From the NCBI RefSeq assembly GCF_016865525.2, contig NZ_CP075169.1, positions 4,836,337-4,900,336 of the forward strand: a DNA stretch of 64,000 bases, in the 5' to 3' direction. The DNA comes from Sodalis ligni (lineage in GTDB: Bacteria > Pseudomonadota > Gammaproteobacteria > Enterobacterales > Enterobacteriaceae). A model generated the notes under the pieces. The model searched no databases, was not told where the DNA came from, and was given only the letters and a program-made list of their open reading frames with translations. This document shows positions 31,530 to 40,268 of the stretch, one piece after another. The position numbers and the translations under genes were made by a program. The number at the start of each line of letters is the position of its first letter. The stretch's first letter is position 1.

Positions 31530-32861
31530 TCAGGACTTGACCAACACCAGGCGTTTAATCTCGCCGACCACCACCAGGTAGCACAACATGGCCGCCAGGG
31601 CCGAACAGCCGACGAAAACCAATGCGGCGTTGAATGAATGCAACTCTTTAACCATATAACCGATGACCAGCGGCGTAACGATGGAGGCGACATTGCCGAA
31701 AACATTGAATACGCCGCCGCATAACCCGACGATCTCTTTTGGCGCGGTGTCGGAAATTACCGGCCAGCCCAGGGCGCCGAAACCTTTGCCAAAGAAAGCC
31801 AGCGCCATCAGCGCCACCACAATCACATTGTTGTTGGTGTAATTACATAAAATGACGCTGGTGGCCAGCAGCATTCCCACCACGATGGGGATCTTGCGCG
31901 CCGCCGTAAGGCTTAATCCCCGCTTGAGCAGGTAGTCGGACACTACGCCGCCCAGCACGCCGCCGGCGAAACCGCACAACGCCGGAATGGAGGCCACCAG
32001 GCCGACCTTCAATATCGACATACCCTTATCCTGCACCAGATAAATCGGGAACCAGGTAAGGAAAAACCAGGTAATGCTATTAATAAAATATTGTCCGAAG
32101 AACACACCCAGCATCATGCGATCGGTGAGCATCTGCTTGATATAATTCCACTTCGGGCCGTCCCGGTTGATAGAACCGGGGGCATCCATATCCACCACCG
32201 CGCCGCCGGCCGCCATATAATCCAATTCGGCGCGGGACACGCTGGGATGCTTATTGGGATTATGAAGATATTTCACCCAGGCGATGGTGAGGATAAAGCC
32301 AATCACTCCCATGACGGTAAAGACATGCATCCAGCCCAGGGCATAGGTTAACCAGCCCAGTAGCGGTGAAAAAATCGCCAGGGAAAAATACTGTGCAGAG
32401 TTGAAGATGGCCGAGGCGGTGCCGCGCTCTTTGGTGGGAAACCAGGCGGCGACGATGCGGGCATTGGCGGGAAATGACGGCGCTTCGGCAAAACCCAGCA
32501 TAAAGCGCAGCACAAACAGCGTGAACGCCCCGTAGGCTAGGGGAAACCAGCCGACAAATCCCTGCAGCAGCGTAAACAGCGACCAGAAAAACAAGCTGTA
32601 GGTGTAGACCCGCTTGGAACCGAAACGGTCCAGCAGCCAGCCGCCGGGAATTTGCATCACCAGGTAGGCCCAGCCGAAAGCGGAAAATATCTCGCCCATC
32701 TGGCCGGGATCAAGCCCGAGATCCTTGGCAACGCTGGTGCCGGCGATGGACAAGGTGGCCCGGTCGGCATAGTTGACGGCGGTCACCAGGAAAATGATCA
32801 ATAAAATAACGTAACGAACGTGAGATGTTGTTTTATGGGTAGCCAGAGGTGTAGTGCTCAT
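31530..32861 (-). CDS. garP: galactarate/glucarate MFS transporter GarP
   Basis: Proton-coupled uptake of galactarate/glucarate across the inner membrane (anion:cation symporter family). The chosen ATG at 32861 gives a 443-residue protein (E. coli 444) beginning MSTTPLATHKT; a TTG six codons upstream is a less likely start. About 12 hydrophobic helices are visible, with FLVTAVNYADRATLSIAG in helix 1, AFGWAYLVMQIPGGWLLDRFGSK before helix 3 and the GTASAIFNSAQY segment. It is the first gene of garPLRK and closely similar to the gudP product at 37015. Confidence 0.93.
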   Translation of the reverse strand: MSTTPLATHKTTSHVRYVILLIIFLVTAVNYADRATLSIAGTSVAKDLGLDPGQMGEIFSAFGWAYLVMQIPGGWLLDRFGSKRVYTYSLFFWSLFTLLQGFVGWFPLAYGAFTLFVLRFMLGFAEAPSFPANARIVAAWFPTKERGTASAIFNSAQYFSLAIFSPLLGWLTYALGWMHVFTVMGVIGFILTIAWVKYLHNPNKHPSVSRAELDYMAAGGAVVDMDAPGSINRDGPKWNYIKQMLTDRMMLGVFFGQYFINSITWFFLTWFPIYLVQDKGMSILKVGLVASIPALCGFAGGVLGGVVSDYLLKRGLSLTAARKIPIVVGMLLATSVILCNYTNNNVIVVALMALAFFGKGFGALGWPVISDTAPKEIVGLCGGVFNVFGNVASIVTPLVIGYMVKELHSFNAALVFVGCSALAAMLCYLVVVGEIKRLVLVKS

Positions 32862-33360
32862 AGAATATGCTCTCATCAAGGGAGTCTATTAAGAATGCAA
32901 AAATCAGGGTGATAATATTTTTGCGCTACGCGTCTATATATGAAGTTGATATTTTTCACTCAGTGATTTTATATTGTGCTGCTTTTACCGCAGCGCCAAA
33001 TCCATTCCTTTTTCCTTTCATTACAAAGGCAATGCTAGTATAAAAACAGCAGCACAAAATGGCATTATGCATCCGCCCAAGTATTTAACGTTAAAACTCA
33101 ATTTTTTTAGGCAAAAACATGACAAAACGCGTGCCGTATCACGTTATTGGCGACAGGTTTTTAACGCGGGAATAGCGACCAGCATCACTTTATGTATGTC
33201 ATTAGCACTATAATTAGCGCATTTACACGCTAAAATAGTTCAATTGCACAGTGCAAAACCCTACTAAAACCGCTTATACTATCGTTACACCCATACCGTT
33301 AGCGTTGATGCTCTGCTATTTCGAGGTTATGACCCTCAAGTAGTATTTACGGAGACATTT
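32862..33360. promoter_or_regulatory. divergent garP / garD control region
   Basis: A 499-bp AT-rich gap between garP (minus) and garD (plus); the 79-codon frame inside it (32974-33213) has no coding character. It holds a perfect 13-bp palindrome TTGCACAGTGCAA at 33244-33256, a candidate CdaR operator, and a weak CRP-like GTTGA-N6-TCACT at 32945-32960. An ACGGAGA ribosome site precedes the garD ATG. The factor assignments are inference from the regulon. Confidence 0.5.
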
Positions 33361-34935
33361 ATGTCATCAATTATCACCCACAATGTCGACAACGCATTGT
33401 ATATTAAAGTTCACGATACCGATAATGTTGCTATTATCGTGAACAATAACGGTCTGCCGGCCGGTACTAAATTTCCTGATGGGCTGGAGCTTGTCGAGCA
33501 TATTCCCCAAGGACATAAAGTCGCATTACATGATATTGCCAAAGGCGGTAATATTGTTCGTTATGGAGAAATCATCGGCTATGCCGTACGGGATATTAAA
33601 CAGGGCAGCTGGATAGACGAATCCCTGGTGGTATTGCCCGAGGCGCCGCCCCTTGAATCACTGCCCCTGGCCACCAAAGTACCGGCCCCGTTGCCGCCGT
33701 TGGAAGGGTATACCTTTGAAGGCTATCGCAACCCGGACGGCAGCGTCGGCACCAAAAATCTGCTCGGCATTACCACCAGCGTCCATTGTGTGGCGGGAGT
33801 GGTGGAGGTCGTGGTCAAGCTTATTGAACGGGATCTGCTGCCGAAATATCCCAATGTGGACGGCGTGGTGGGATTGAACCATTTGTACGGCTGCGGAGTG
33901 GCCATCAATGCCCCCGCCGCGGTGGTGCCGATTCGCACCATTCACAATATCGCGCTGAATCCCAATTTCGGCGGCGAAATCATGATAGTCGGCCTGGGCT
34001 GCGAAAAGCTGCAGCCGGAACGCCTGTTGACCGGCACCGAGGATGAAATTCCCATCGCGGTTGAGAGCGCGGGCGTCAGTATCACGCGGTTGCAGGATGA
34101 AAAGCACGTCGGCTTTAAATCCATGGTGGATGATATTTTGCAGGTGGCGGAAGAGCATCTGAAACGCCTGAATGCCCGCAAGCGCGAAACCTGCCCCGCG
34201 TCCGATCTGGTGATCGGCATGCAGTGCGGCGGCAGCGACGCGTTTTCCGGCGTTACCGCCAATCCGGCGGTGGGTTTCGCCTCGGATCTGCTGGTACGCT
34301 GCGGCGCTACGGTGATGTTTTCCGAAGTCACTGAGGTACGCGATGCCATCCATCTGCTGACCCCGCGCGCCGCCGATGAGCATGTAGGCCGCCGACTGCT
34401 TGAGGAAATGGCCTGGTACGACAATTATCTGAGCAACGGCCAAACCGACCGCAGCGCCAACCCCTCCCCAGGCAACAAAAGAGGCGGACTGGCAAACGTG
34501 GTGGAAAAGGCCCTGGGCTCCATCGCCAAATCCGGTACCAGCGCCATTGTGGAAGTGCTGTCCCCCGGCCAGCGCCCCACCAAACGCGGGCTGATATTCG
34601 CCGCCACCCCGGCCAGCGATTTTATCTGCGGCACGCAGCAGCTGGCGTCGGGCATTACCGTCCAGGTATTCACCACCGGCCGCGGCACCCCTTATGGCCT
34701 GGCGGCGATACCGGTAATTAAAATGGCCACCCGCAATGCCCTGGCGGATCGCTGGTATGATTTGATGGATATCAACGCCGGTACCATCGCCACCGGCGAA
34801 GCCACCATCGAAGACGTGGGCTGGCAGCTGTTCAACTTTATTCTGGACATCGCCAGCGGCCGCAAAAAAACCTGGTCCGATCAATGGGGCATCCATAACG
34901 CCCTGTCGGTATTCAACCCGGCGCCGGTGACCTGA
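33361..34935 (+). CDS. garD: galactarate dehydratase GarD
   Basis: Dehydrates meso-galactarate to 5-keto-4-deoxy-D-glucarate. The 524-residue protein (E. coli 523) has an N-terminal SAF-like domain (about 1-110), then the altronate/galactarate dehydratase core with [30 protein letters not shown] and [17 protein letters not shown]. The conserved cysteines and histidines expected to hold the iron are present. It is divergent from garPLRK and convergent with gudD, with the palindromic element C in its 3' region. Confidence 0.95.
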   Translation: MSSIITHNVDNALYIKVHDTDNVAIIVNNNGLPAGTKFPDGLELVEHIPQGHKVALHDIAKGGNIVRYGEIIGYAVRDIKQGSWIDESLVVLPEAPPLESLPLATKVPAPLPPLEGYTFEGYRNPDGSVGTKNLLGITTSVHCVAGVVEVVVKLIERDLLPKYPNVDGVVGLNHLYGCGVAINAPAAVVPIRTIHNIALNPNFGGEIMIVGLGCEKLQPERLLTGTEDEIPIAVESAGVSITRLQDEKHVGFKSMVDDILQVAEEHLKRLNARKRETCPASDLVIGMQCGGSDAFSGVTANPAVGFASDLLVRCGATVMFSEVTEVRDAIHLLTPRAADEHVGRRLLEEMAWYDNYLSNGQTDRSANPSPGNKRGGLANVVEKALGSIAKSGTSAIVEVLSPGQRPTKRGLIFAATPASDFICGTQQLASGITVQVFTTGRGTPYGLAAIPVIKMATRNALADRWYDLMDINAGTIATGEATIEDVGWQLFNFILDIASGRKKTWSDQWGIHNALSVFNPAPVT

Positions 34936-34950
34936 TAAACCATTAAACAG

Positions 34951-34970
34951 AGGCCGGCATTACCCGGCCT
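34951..34970. terminator. left copy of duplicated terminator hairpin (element C)
   Basis: AGGCCGGCATTACCCGGCCT, 15 bp after the garD stop. It is an exact copy of the hairpin at 35134 but lacks a T tract on the plus side, so it should not terminate garD transcripts. Confidence 0.8.
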
Positions 34971-35133
34971 CAGACTGCTGACAAACGCACTCGGAGTCAA
35001 TAAGGCGGGACAGGCTGCCAGAAGAGTAAACCGTCCGCGCCATGGATGGCGCGGATCGAGCCTACAAGGATGTATTCACGGCGTGTTTACGATCTGGCAG
35101 CCTGTTCCGACCGGGCACTTTGTCAATAAGCTC
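34971..35133 (+). repeat. palindromic element, copy C (163 bp), inside a split garD/gudD terminator
   Basis: Begins CAGACTGCTGACAAA and ends TTTGTCAATAAGCTC, the same termini and exact 163-bp length as copy D. Outer stem: GGGACAGGCTGCCAGA (35007-35022) pairs with TCTGGCAGCCTGTTCC (35093-35108) with one mismatch. Inner stems: GTAAAC/GTTTAC and CCGCGCCAT/ATGGCGCGG. Terminal inverted repeat TGACAAA/TTTGTCA. It is flanked by identical 20-bp hairpins. An internal short frame (MDGADRAYKDVF...) is shared by copies A, C and D but looks incidental to the palindrome. Confidence 0.9.
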
Positions 35134-35162
35134 AGGCCGGCATTACCCGGCCTTTTTGTTTT
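35134..35162 (+). terminator. right copy of duplicated hairpin; functional garD terminator
   Basis: AGGCCGGCATTACCCGGCCT at 35134-35153 is followed by TTTTTGTTTTT. This is a standard rho-independent terminator on the plus strand for garD. The copy at 34951 lacks the T tract, so garD mRNA should read through element C to end here. Confidence 0.85.
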
Positions 35163-35177
35163 TATGCCAATGCCGGA

Positions 35178-36503
35178 CTACCGCACCAGCGCCGGGCGTT
35201 TATTATCAAATGTCCAGTTGGGAATCAGGTATTGCATGGCGGCGGCATCGTCCCGCGCCCCCAGGCCGTGTTGTTGATAAAGCGCGTTGCCTTCCATTAC
35301 CCGAGCCATATCCAGCTCAATGCCCAGTCCTGGTTTTTCCGGTACCTTGACCTTGCCGCCGATAATTTGCAGCGGCTCTTTGGTGAGGCGCTGATCGCCT
35401 TCCTGCCAGATCCAATGGGTATCGATAGCGGTAATCTTACCCGGCGCGGCGGCGGCGACATGGGTGAACATCGCCAGGGAAATATCAAAATGGTTGTTGG
35501 AGTGCGAACCCCAGGTCAGTCCCCATTCGTGACAAAGCTGGGCAACGCTCACCGAACCCTGCATGGTCCAGAAATGGGGATCCGCCAGGGGAATATCCAC
35601 CGACTGCAGGGCCAAAGTATGGCCCATTTGCCGCCAATCGGTGGCAATCATATTGGTGGCGGTAGGCAAGCCGGTGGCGCGACGGAACTCCGCCATGACC
35701 TCTCGCCCGGAAAAGCCCTGCTCGGCGCCGCAAGGGTCCTCGGCATAGGCCAGCACGCCGCGCAGCTGTTTACCAAGAGTAATCGCTTCCGCCAGCGACC
35801 AGGCGCCATTGGGATCCAGGGTGATACGCGCCTTGGGAAAATGTTCCGCCAGGGCGGTTACCGCCTCGGCTTCTTCGCTGCCTGCCAGCACCCCGCCCTT
35901 AAGCTTGAAATCATTGAAACCATATTTTTCATAGGCGGCTTGTGCCAGGCGCACAATAGCCGCCGGGGTCATGGCGGTTTCGTGACGCAGGCGATACCAG
36001 CCACAGGGATCGTCCGGCTGGCTGCGATAGGCTAAATCCGTCCGCTTGCGGTCACCGATATAAAACAGATATCCCAGCATCTCCACGGCGTCCCGCTGCT
36101 GCCCCTCCCCCAGCAGCGCCGCCACCGGCACGCCGAGAAATTGCCCCAGCAAATCGAGCATCGCCGCTTCGATGCCGGTCACCACGTGGATCGTGGTACG
36201 CAAATCAAAGGTCTGTAATCCGCGACCGGCGATATCGCGATCCGCGTACCGCAACCGCACGGCCCGCATGACGTTTTTATATTCCCCCAGGGACTTGCCC
36301 ACCACCAGGCCGGCGGATTCCTCAAGGGTAAGACGTATCTTTTCGCCGCCGGGAATTTCCCCCACGCCGGTATGCCCGGCATTATCGGTAAGGATGACGA
36401 TATTGCGGGTAAAAAAGGGGCCATGGGCCCCGCTCAGATTCAATAACATACTGTCATGGCCGGCAACCGGAATGACTTTCATGGTGGTAATAGCCGGAGT
36501 CAT
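35178..36503 (-). CDS. gudD: glucarate dehydratase GudD
   Basis: Dehydrates D-glucarate (and L-idarate) to 5-keto-4-deoxy-D-glucarate. From ATG 36501-36503, after a strong AGGAGAGGAAGG ribosome site, the protein is 441 residues (E. coli 446). Enolase-superfamily catalytic residues are all present: Lys200-X-Lys202 (KLKGG), metal ligands Asp230 (DPNGAW), Glu255 (EDPCGAEQ) and Asn284 (TNMIATDW), and the general base His334 with Asp308 (SHSNNHFD). [12 protein letters not shown] marks it as GudD, not GudX. It is transcribed apart from gudP-gudX and converges on garD. Confidence 0.96.
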   Translation of the reverse strand: MTPAITTMKVIPVAGHDSMLLNLSGAHGPFFTRNIVILTDNAGHTGVGEIPGGEKIRLTLEESAGLVVGKSLGEYKNVMRAVRLRYADRDIAGRGLQTFDLRTTIHVVTGIEAAMLDLLGQFLGVPVAALLGEGQQRDAVEMLGYLFYIGDRKRTDLAYRSQPDDPCGWYRLRHETAMTPAAIVRLAQAAYEKYGFNDFKLKGGVLAGSEEAEAVTALAEHFPKARITLDPNGAWSLAEAITLGKQLRGVLAYAEDPCGAEQGFSGREVMAEFRRATGLPTATNMIATDWRQMGHTLALQSVDIPLADPHFWTMQGSVSVAQLCHEWGLTWGSHSNNHFDISLAMFTHVAAAAPGKITAIDTHWIWQEGDQRLTKEPLQIIGGKVKVPEKPGLGIELDMARVMEGNALYQQHGLGARDDAAAMQYLIPNWTFDNKRPALVR

Positions 36504-37014
36504 AATCCTTCCTCTCCTGATATTGATATTTAGGCGCAAGTGATAACAAGTTGGAATCGACTATAACGACACTTGTCGGCCCAGGCACTATGCAAATGCC
36601 TAAGCCACGAACGTATATCTCGTCAAAATCCAACATCCTGTTCCCCTGTGACGAAGGGATCCACCCTTCAGCCAACAGAGTGAAACCGGCGGCTTTTTGC
36701 CCTGAATAAACGCTACCGGCTTTTTTTCGCTGAATATTTACTCTATTTCACCATTGCGAACCTGATCACAAAACGCTTATTCAAGGTGATTGGGATCACA
36801 TGAGGCTGTTCTATCGCCTTAAAGCTTCCCCCTTTGTCAGCAGTCATTCAGTCAAAAGCACAATGTGCGGCGGAGTAACTCAATTTATACTCACTCCCTG
36901 ATGACCCGTTATTGATAGCCGCATCCATTTACCTACTCTACGAACGTTAAGCTCGAACAATCGCCGGATGCAGACAGATAAAAATTACCCTATACCCCAC
37001 AGGGGAGAGGAATC
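36504..37014. promoter_or_regulatory. divergent gudD / gudP control region with two CRP-like sites and a palindrome
   Basis: A 511-bp AT-rich gap. Two CRP-like sites are visible: TGCGA-N6-TCACA at 36755-36770 and GGTGA-N6-TCACA at 36785-36800, centres exactly 30 bp (about three helical turns) apart. A perfect palindrome GCACAATGTGC at 36858-36868 is a candidate CdaR operator. An AGGGGAGAGG ribosome site precedes gudP. Factor identities are inferred. Confidence 0.55.
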
Positions 37015-38352
37015 ATGGCTGAAAACTCAATTTCCGTTGCCACCCATAAAACCCATTCCAGGTTTTGGATACTGGCAATATTATTTATTATCAGTACCGT
37101 TAATTATGCCGACCGCTCAACCCTATCCATTGCCGGCCCGCATGTCGCCAGCGATCTCGGTCTGAATCCGCTGCAAATGGGCTATGTTTTCTCCGCGTTC
37201 GGCTGGGCTTATACCCTGGCGCAGCTGCCGGGCGGCTGGCTTCTGGATCGCTTTGGTTCTAAAATCGTTTATGGTAGCGCTGTCATTATCTGGTCAGTCT
37301 TTACTTTCGCCCAGGGATTTGTACATTTCTTCGCCACTGCGGCGCTGATGCTGTTTATTTTACGCTTTATGGTGGGATTTGCCGAGGCGCCGGTGATGCC
37401 AGCCAACAGCCGCATTGTTTCGGCCTGGTTCCCGGTCAGGGAACGCGGCACCGCCTCGGCGATTTTCAATATTTCCCAATACGCGGCGCTGGTGATCTTT
37501 AACCCGCTGCTGGGGTGGATAACCCAGGAAGTCAGCTGGGAATACGTTTTTATCGTGATGGGACTGGTGGGCGCAGTGCTTGGCCTGGTGTGGTTTAAAA
37601 CCATGTACAGCCCGTTAAATCATCCCCGGGTCAGTAAAGAAGAAGTAGAGTATATCCGGGCCGGCGGCGGCCTGGTGGATATGGATAACGATCCGGCGCT
37701 GCAAAAGAAAAGCGCCGGTCCGCAGATGGGCTATGTCAAGCAGCTGCTGTCGAGCCGGATGCTGCTGGGCATCTATCTTGCCAATTACTGCGTGAATGCC
37801 ATTACCTGGTTTTTTCTCTCCTGGTTTCCCATCTATCTGGTGAAAGGCCGGGGAATGTCCATCCTGGAGGCGGGTTTCGTCGCGGCCCTGCCGGCGATAT
37901 GCGGCTGTATCGGCGGCGTGCTGGGAGGCGTATTTTCCGATTATCTGCTCAACAAGGGCTATTCGCTGTCGGTGGCCCGCAAGACCCCCATCATTGTGGG
38001 TATGCTGATGTGTACCAGCATGGTGATTTGTAATTACACGACATCCGATGTGGTGGTCGTGGCGGCAATGTCTTTGGCGTTTTTTGGTAAAGGCATCGGT
38101 GCGCTGGGCTGGACGGTGAATGCCGATACCGCGCCGAAGGAAATAGTCGGCCTCAGCGGCGGGGTGCTGAATCTGGTGACCCAGATCGGTGCGATTACCA
38201 CCCCTATCGTCATTGGCTATATTTTGAACAAAACCGGTTCCTTCGACGGTGCTTTGCTTTATGTGGCCGGCAACGGCCTGGTGGTGATTTTGAGTTATCT
38301 GTTTATCGTCGGGAAAATCCAGCGCCTGGTGCTGAAACCCCTGGCGGCATGA
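37015..38352 (+). CDS. gudP: glucarate/galactarate MFS transporter GudP
   Basis: Inner-membrane symporter of the D-glucarate family, a paralog of GarP. The 445-residue protein has about 12 hydrophobic helices with the family signatures STVNYADRSTLSIAGP, AFGWAYTLAQLPGGWLLDRFGSK and RGTASAIFNISQY. It starts at an ATG after AGGGGAGAGG and is followed 53 bp later by gudX, so it is likely co-transcribed with it. GarP and GudP similarity means substrate preference rests on operon context. Confidence 0.92.
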   Translation: MAENSISVATHKTHSRFWILAILFIISTVNYADRSTLSIAGPHVASDLGLNPLQMGYVFSAFGWAYTLAQLPGGWLLDRFGSKIVYGSAVIIWSVFTFAQGFVHFFATAALMLFILRFMVGFAEAPVMPANSRIVSAWFPVRERGTASAIFNISQYAALVIFNPLLGWITQEVSWEYVFIVMGLVGAVLGLVWFKTMYSPLNHPRVSKEEVEYIRAGGGLVDMDNDPALQKKSAGPQMGYVKQLLSSRMLLGIYLANYCVNAITWFFLSWFPIYLVKGRGMSILEAGFVAALPAICGCIGGVLGGVFSDYLLNKGYSLSVARKTPIIVGMLMCTSMVICNYTTSDVVVVAAMSLAFFGKGIGALGWTVNADTAPKEIVGLSGGVLNLVTQIGAITTPIVIGYILNKTGSFDGALLYVAGNGLVVILSYLFIVGKIQRLVLKPLAA

Positions 38353-38405
38353 CGGTTTTTTGCTTTGGCCGCCAAGTGGGCGGCCAGGAATACGAGGAAT
38401 GAGTA

Positions 38406-39752
38406 ATGGATAAGTGCGATTTTTCCGGCGCGCCGACTGTCACCGATATGAAAGTGGTACCCGTGGCCGGCCATGACAGCATGCTGATGAATATCGGCGG
38501 TGCCCACGGCGCCTATTTCACCCGCAATATCGTCATACTGACCGATAATGCCGGGCATACCGGCGTCGGCGAGGCGCCGGGCGGCGAAGTCATCTTGAAT
38601 ACCCTGCTGGACGCGAGGCAGCGGGTCATAGGACAGAAGCTCGCCACGCTGAACCGGATTGTCTATGACGTGCATAAGGGCCATATCGGCCAGGACTTTG
38701 ATTCTTTCGCCCAGGGCGCCTGGACCTTTGAGCTGCGGGTTAACGCCGTGGCGGCGTTGGAAGCCGCGCTGCTGGATTTAATGGGCCAGCATCTAGGCGT
38801 ACCGGTGGCCGAACTGCTTGGCCCGGGCAAGCAGCGTAACAGCGTGCCGGTGCTGGGTTATCTCTTTTATGTCGGCGACAGAAATCGTACCGACCTGCCC
38901 TACGAGGCCGGCCCACAGCGCGCGTCCCATGACTGGTATCGGTTGCGCCGGGAAGAGGCCATGACCACTGAGGCTATTGTGCGCCAGGCCGAAGCCGCGC
39001 AGGATCGCTATGGCTTCAAGGATTTCAAGCTAAAAGGCGGCGTGCTGGCGGGCGAACAGGAGATTGAAACGGTCACCGCATTGGCCAGGCGTTTTCCCGA
39101 CGCCCGCATTACCATCGATCCCAACGGCGCCTGGTCACTGCAAGAAGCCATTCATCTGTGCAAAAATATGCGCGGCATTCTGGCCTATGCCGAGGATCCG
39201 TGCGGCGCGGAACAAGGTTTTTCCGGCCGGGAAGTGATGGCGGAATTCAAGCGCGCCACGGGCTTGCCGGTGGCAACCAATATGATAGCCACCAACTGGC
39301 GCGAACTCAGCCACGCGGTGCAGCTGAATTCCATTGATATTCCCCTGGCCGACCCGCACTTCTGGACATTGCAGGGGGCCATCCGCGTTGCGCAGCTATG
39401 CGACGAATGGGGGCTGACCTGGGGTTGTCACTCCAACAACCATTTTGATATTTCCCTGGCGATGTTTATTCATGTGGGCGCCGCCGCGCCGGGTAAACCC
39501 ACGGCGCTGGATACCCACTGGATTTGGCAAGAGGGACAGCATCTCACCAAAAATCCGCTGCAAATCGTCAACGGCGCGGTGGAGCTGAGCGATAAGCCGG
39601 GGTTGGGGGTCGAGATCGATATGGGACTTATCGAGAAGCAGCATGAGCTGTATAGGCGGATGCCTTCCGGCGCCCGAAATGATGCGGCCGCCATGCAGTA
39701 TCTGATCACGGGCTGGACATTTGATAAGAAGAGGCCGGCGCTGGTGCGGTAA
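38406..39752 (+). CDS. gudX: glucarate dehydratase-related protein GudX
   Basis: Enolase-superfamily paralog of GudD; the E. coli homolog has weak glucarate dehydratase activity. The 448-residue protein (E. coli 446) keeps the catalytic set: Lys208-X-Lys210, Asp238, Glu263, Asn292 and the general base His342 (CHSNNHFD). It differs from GudD at [17 protein letters not shown] in place of [15 protein letters not shown], which is the GudX pattern. It lies after gudP and before a stand-alone antitoxin-like gene. Physiological role is uncertain because gudD is present 1.9 kb away. Confidence 0.92.
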   Translation: MDKCDFSGAPTVTDMKVVPVAGHDSMLMNIGGAHGAYFTRNIVILTDNAGHTGVGEAPGGEVILNTLLDARQRVIGQKLATLNRIVYDVHKGHIGQDFDSFAQGAWTFELRVNAVAALEAALLDLMGQHLGVPVAELLGPGKQRNSVPVLGYLFYVGDRNRTDLPYEAGPQRASHDWYRLRREEAMTTEAIVRQAEAAQDRYGFKDFKLKGGVLAGEQEIETVTALARRFPDARITIDPNGAWSLQEAIHLCKNMRGILAYAEDPCGAEQGFSGREVMAEFKRATGLPVATNMIATNWRELSHAVQLNSIDIPLADPHFWTLQGAIRVAQLCDEWGLTWGCHSNNHFDISLAMFIHVGAAAPGKPTALDTHWIWQEGQHLTKNPLQIVNGAVELSDKPGLGVEIDMGLIEKQHELYRRMPSGARNDAAAMQYLITGWTFDKKRPALVR

Positions 39753-39822
39753 TAATGTGGGGGGGTAAGGCATGGCGCCCCCTCTATCTATGATCTATGG
39801 GTAGCAGATGACAGTTTAAGAT

Positions 39823-40116
39823 TTATTTACTGGCTGCAACAATGGTCATATTGATGCCGCATGCCGCAGCATAACGTTTTAACGTGTGATAAGAGGCTTT
39901 GGTAACATTTCGCTCCAGCCGGTTAATCGCCGGCGGGTTGACCCCCATCCGCTTGGCCACTTCCGCTTTGGTCAGTCCGGCGTTTTCCCGCCACTCGGTT
40001 AATTGTTCAAGCAACGCGTCTTCTTCCATCGCCTCCTGATAGGCGGCAACAGCTTCAGGCGTATTCAGCAAGCGTTTCATGACCTCGGCGTGTTTAATAG
40101 CGACTATCTTACTCAT
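39823..40116 (-). CDS. XRE-family HTH protein, orphan HigA-type antitoxin
   Basis: A 97-residue protein with a C-terminal helix-turn-helix (about residues 45-85, GLTKAEVAKRMGVNPPAINRLERN). Size and layout match antitoxins of RelE/HigB-type toxin-antitoxin pairs in which the toxin gene comes first. Its ATG overlaps the last codons of a frame that encodes only the C-terminal ~23 residues of such a toxin, so the toxin appears lost. It is convergent with gudX and unrelated in function to the sugar-diacid genes. It may still repress its own promoter. Confidence 0.8.
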   Translation of the reverse strand: MSKIVAIKHAEVMKRLLNTPEAVAAYQEAMEEDALLEQLTEWRENAGLTKAEVAKRMGVNPPAINRLERNVTKASYHTLKRYAAACGINMTIVAASK

Positions 40117-40177
40117 CAGTAAGTTCCTCCAACCGTTGCAATGCTAAAACGATTTCGTTTCGAGGGGTCTTCTCAGT
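40109..40177 (-). pseudogene. remnant of RelE/HigB-type toxin (C-terminal ~22 codons)
   Basis: Directly upstream of the antitoxin-like gene and overlapping its ATG, a frame reads TEKTPRNEIVLALQRLEEL and ends TDE-stop. The TP-x-x-EI-x-x-A-x-x-R-x-x-E pattern is the usual C-terminus of RelE/HigB-family toxins. In frame it is cut by TAA at 40178-40180, and no toxin body is found further upstream. It is best read as a decayed toxin gene. Confidence 0.6.
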
Positions 40178-40268
40178 TTATTAGCTCATAGAGAAACTTC
40201 CCTCAAGAGGAAATATTATCCTACAGACTAATTTATGATCACACTTAGAAAATTGTATTTATAGCCGA

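Noticed and set aside
32974..33213. 79-codon frame between garP and garD
   Set aside because: Lies in the control region, is low-complexity (Phe/Lys/His) and has no ribosome site.
33658..34896. 412-codon open frame antisense to garD
   Set aside because: His/Gly-rich shadow of garD codons with no domain resemblance; garD is intact on the plus strand.
35042..35350. 102-codon frame beginning in palindromic element C
   Set aside because: The MDGADRAYKDVF-like peptide recurs in other copies only because the element is repeated; the frame then runs antisense into gudD.
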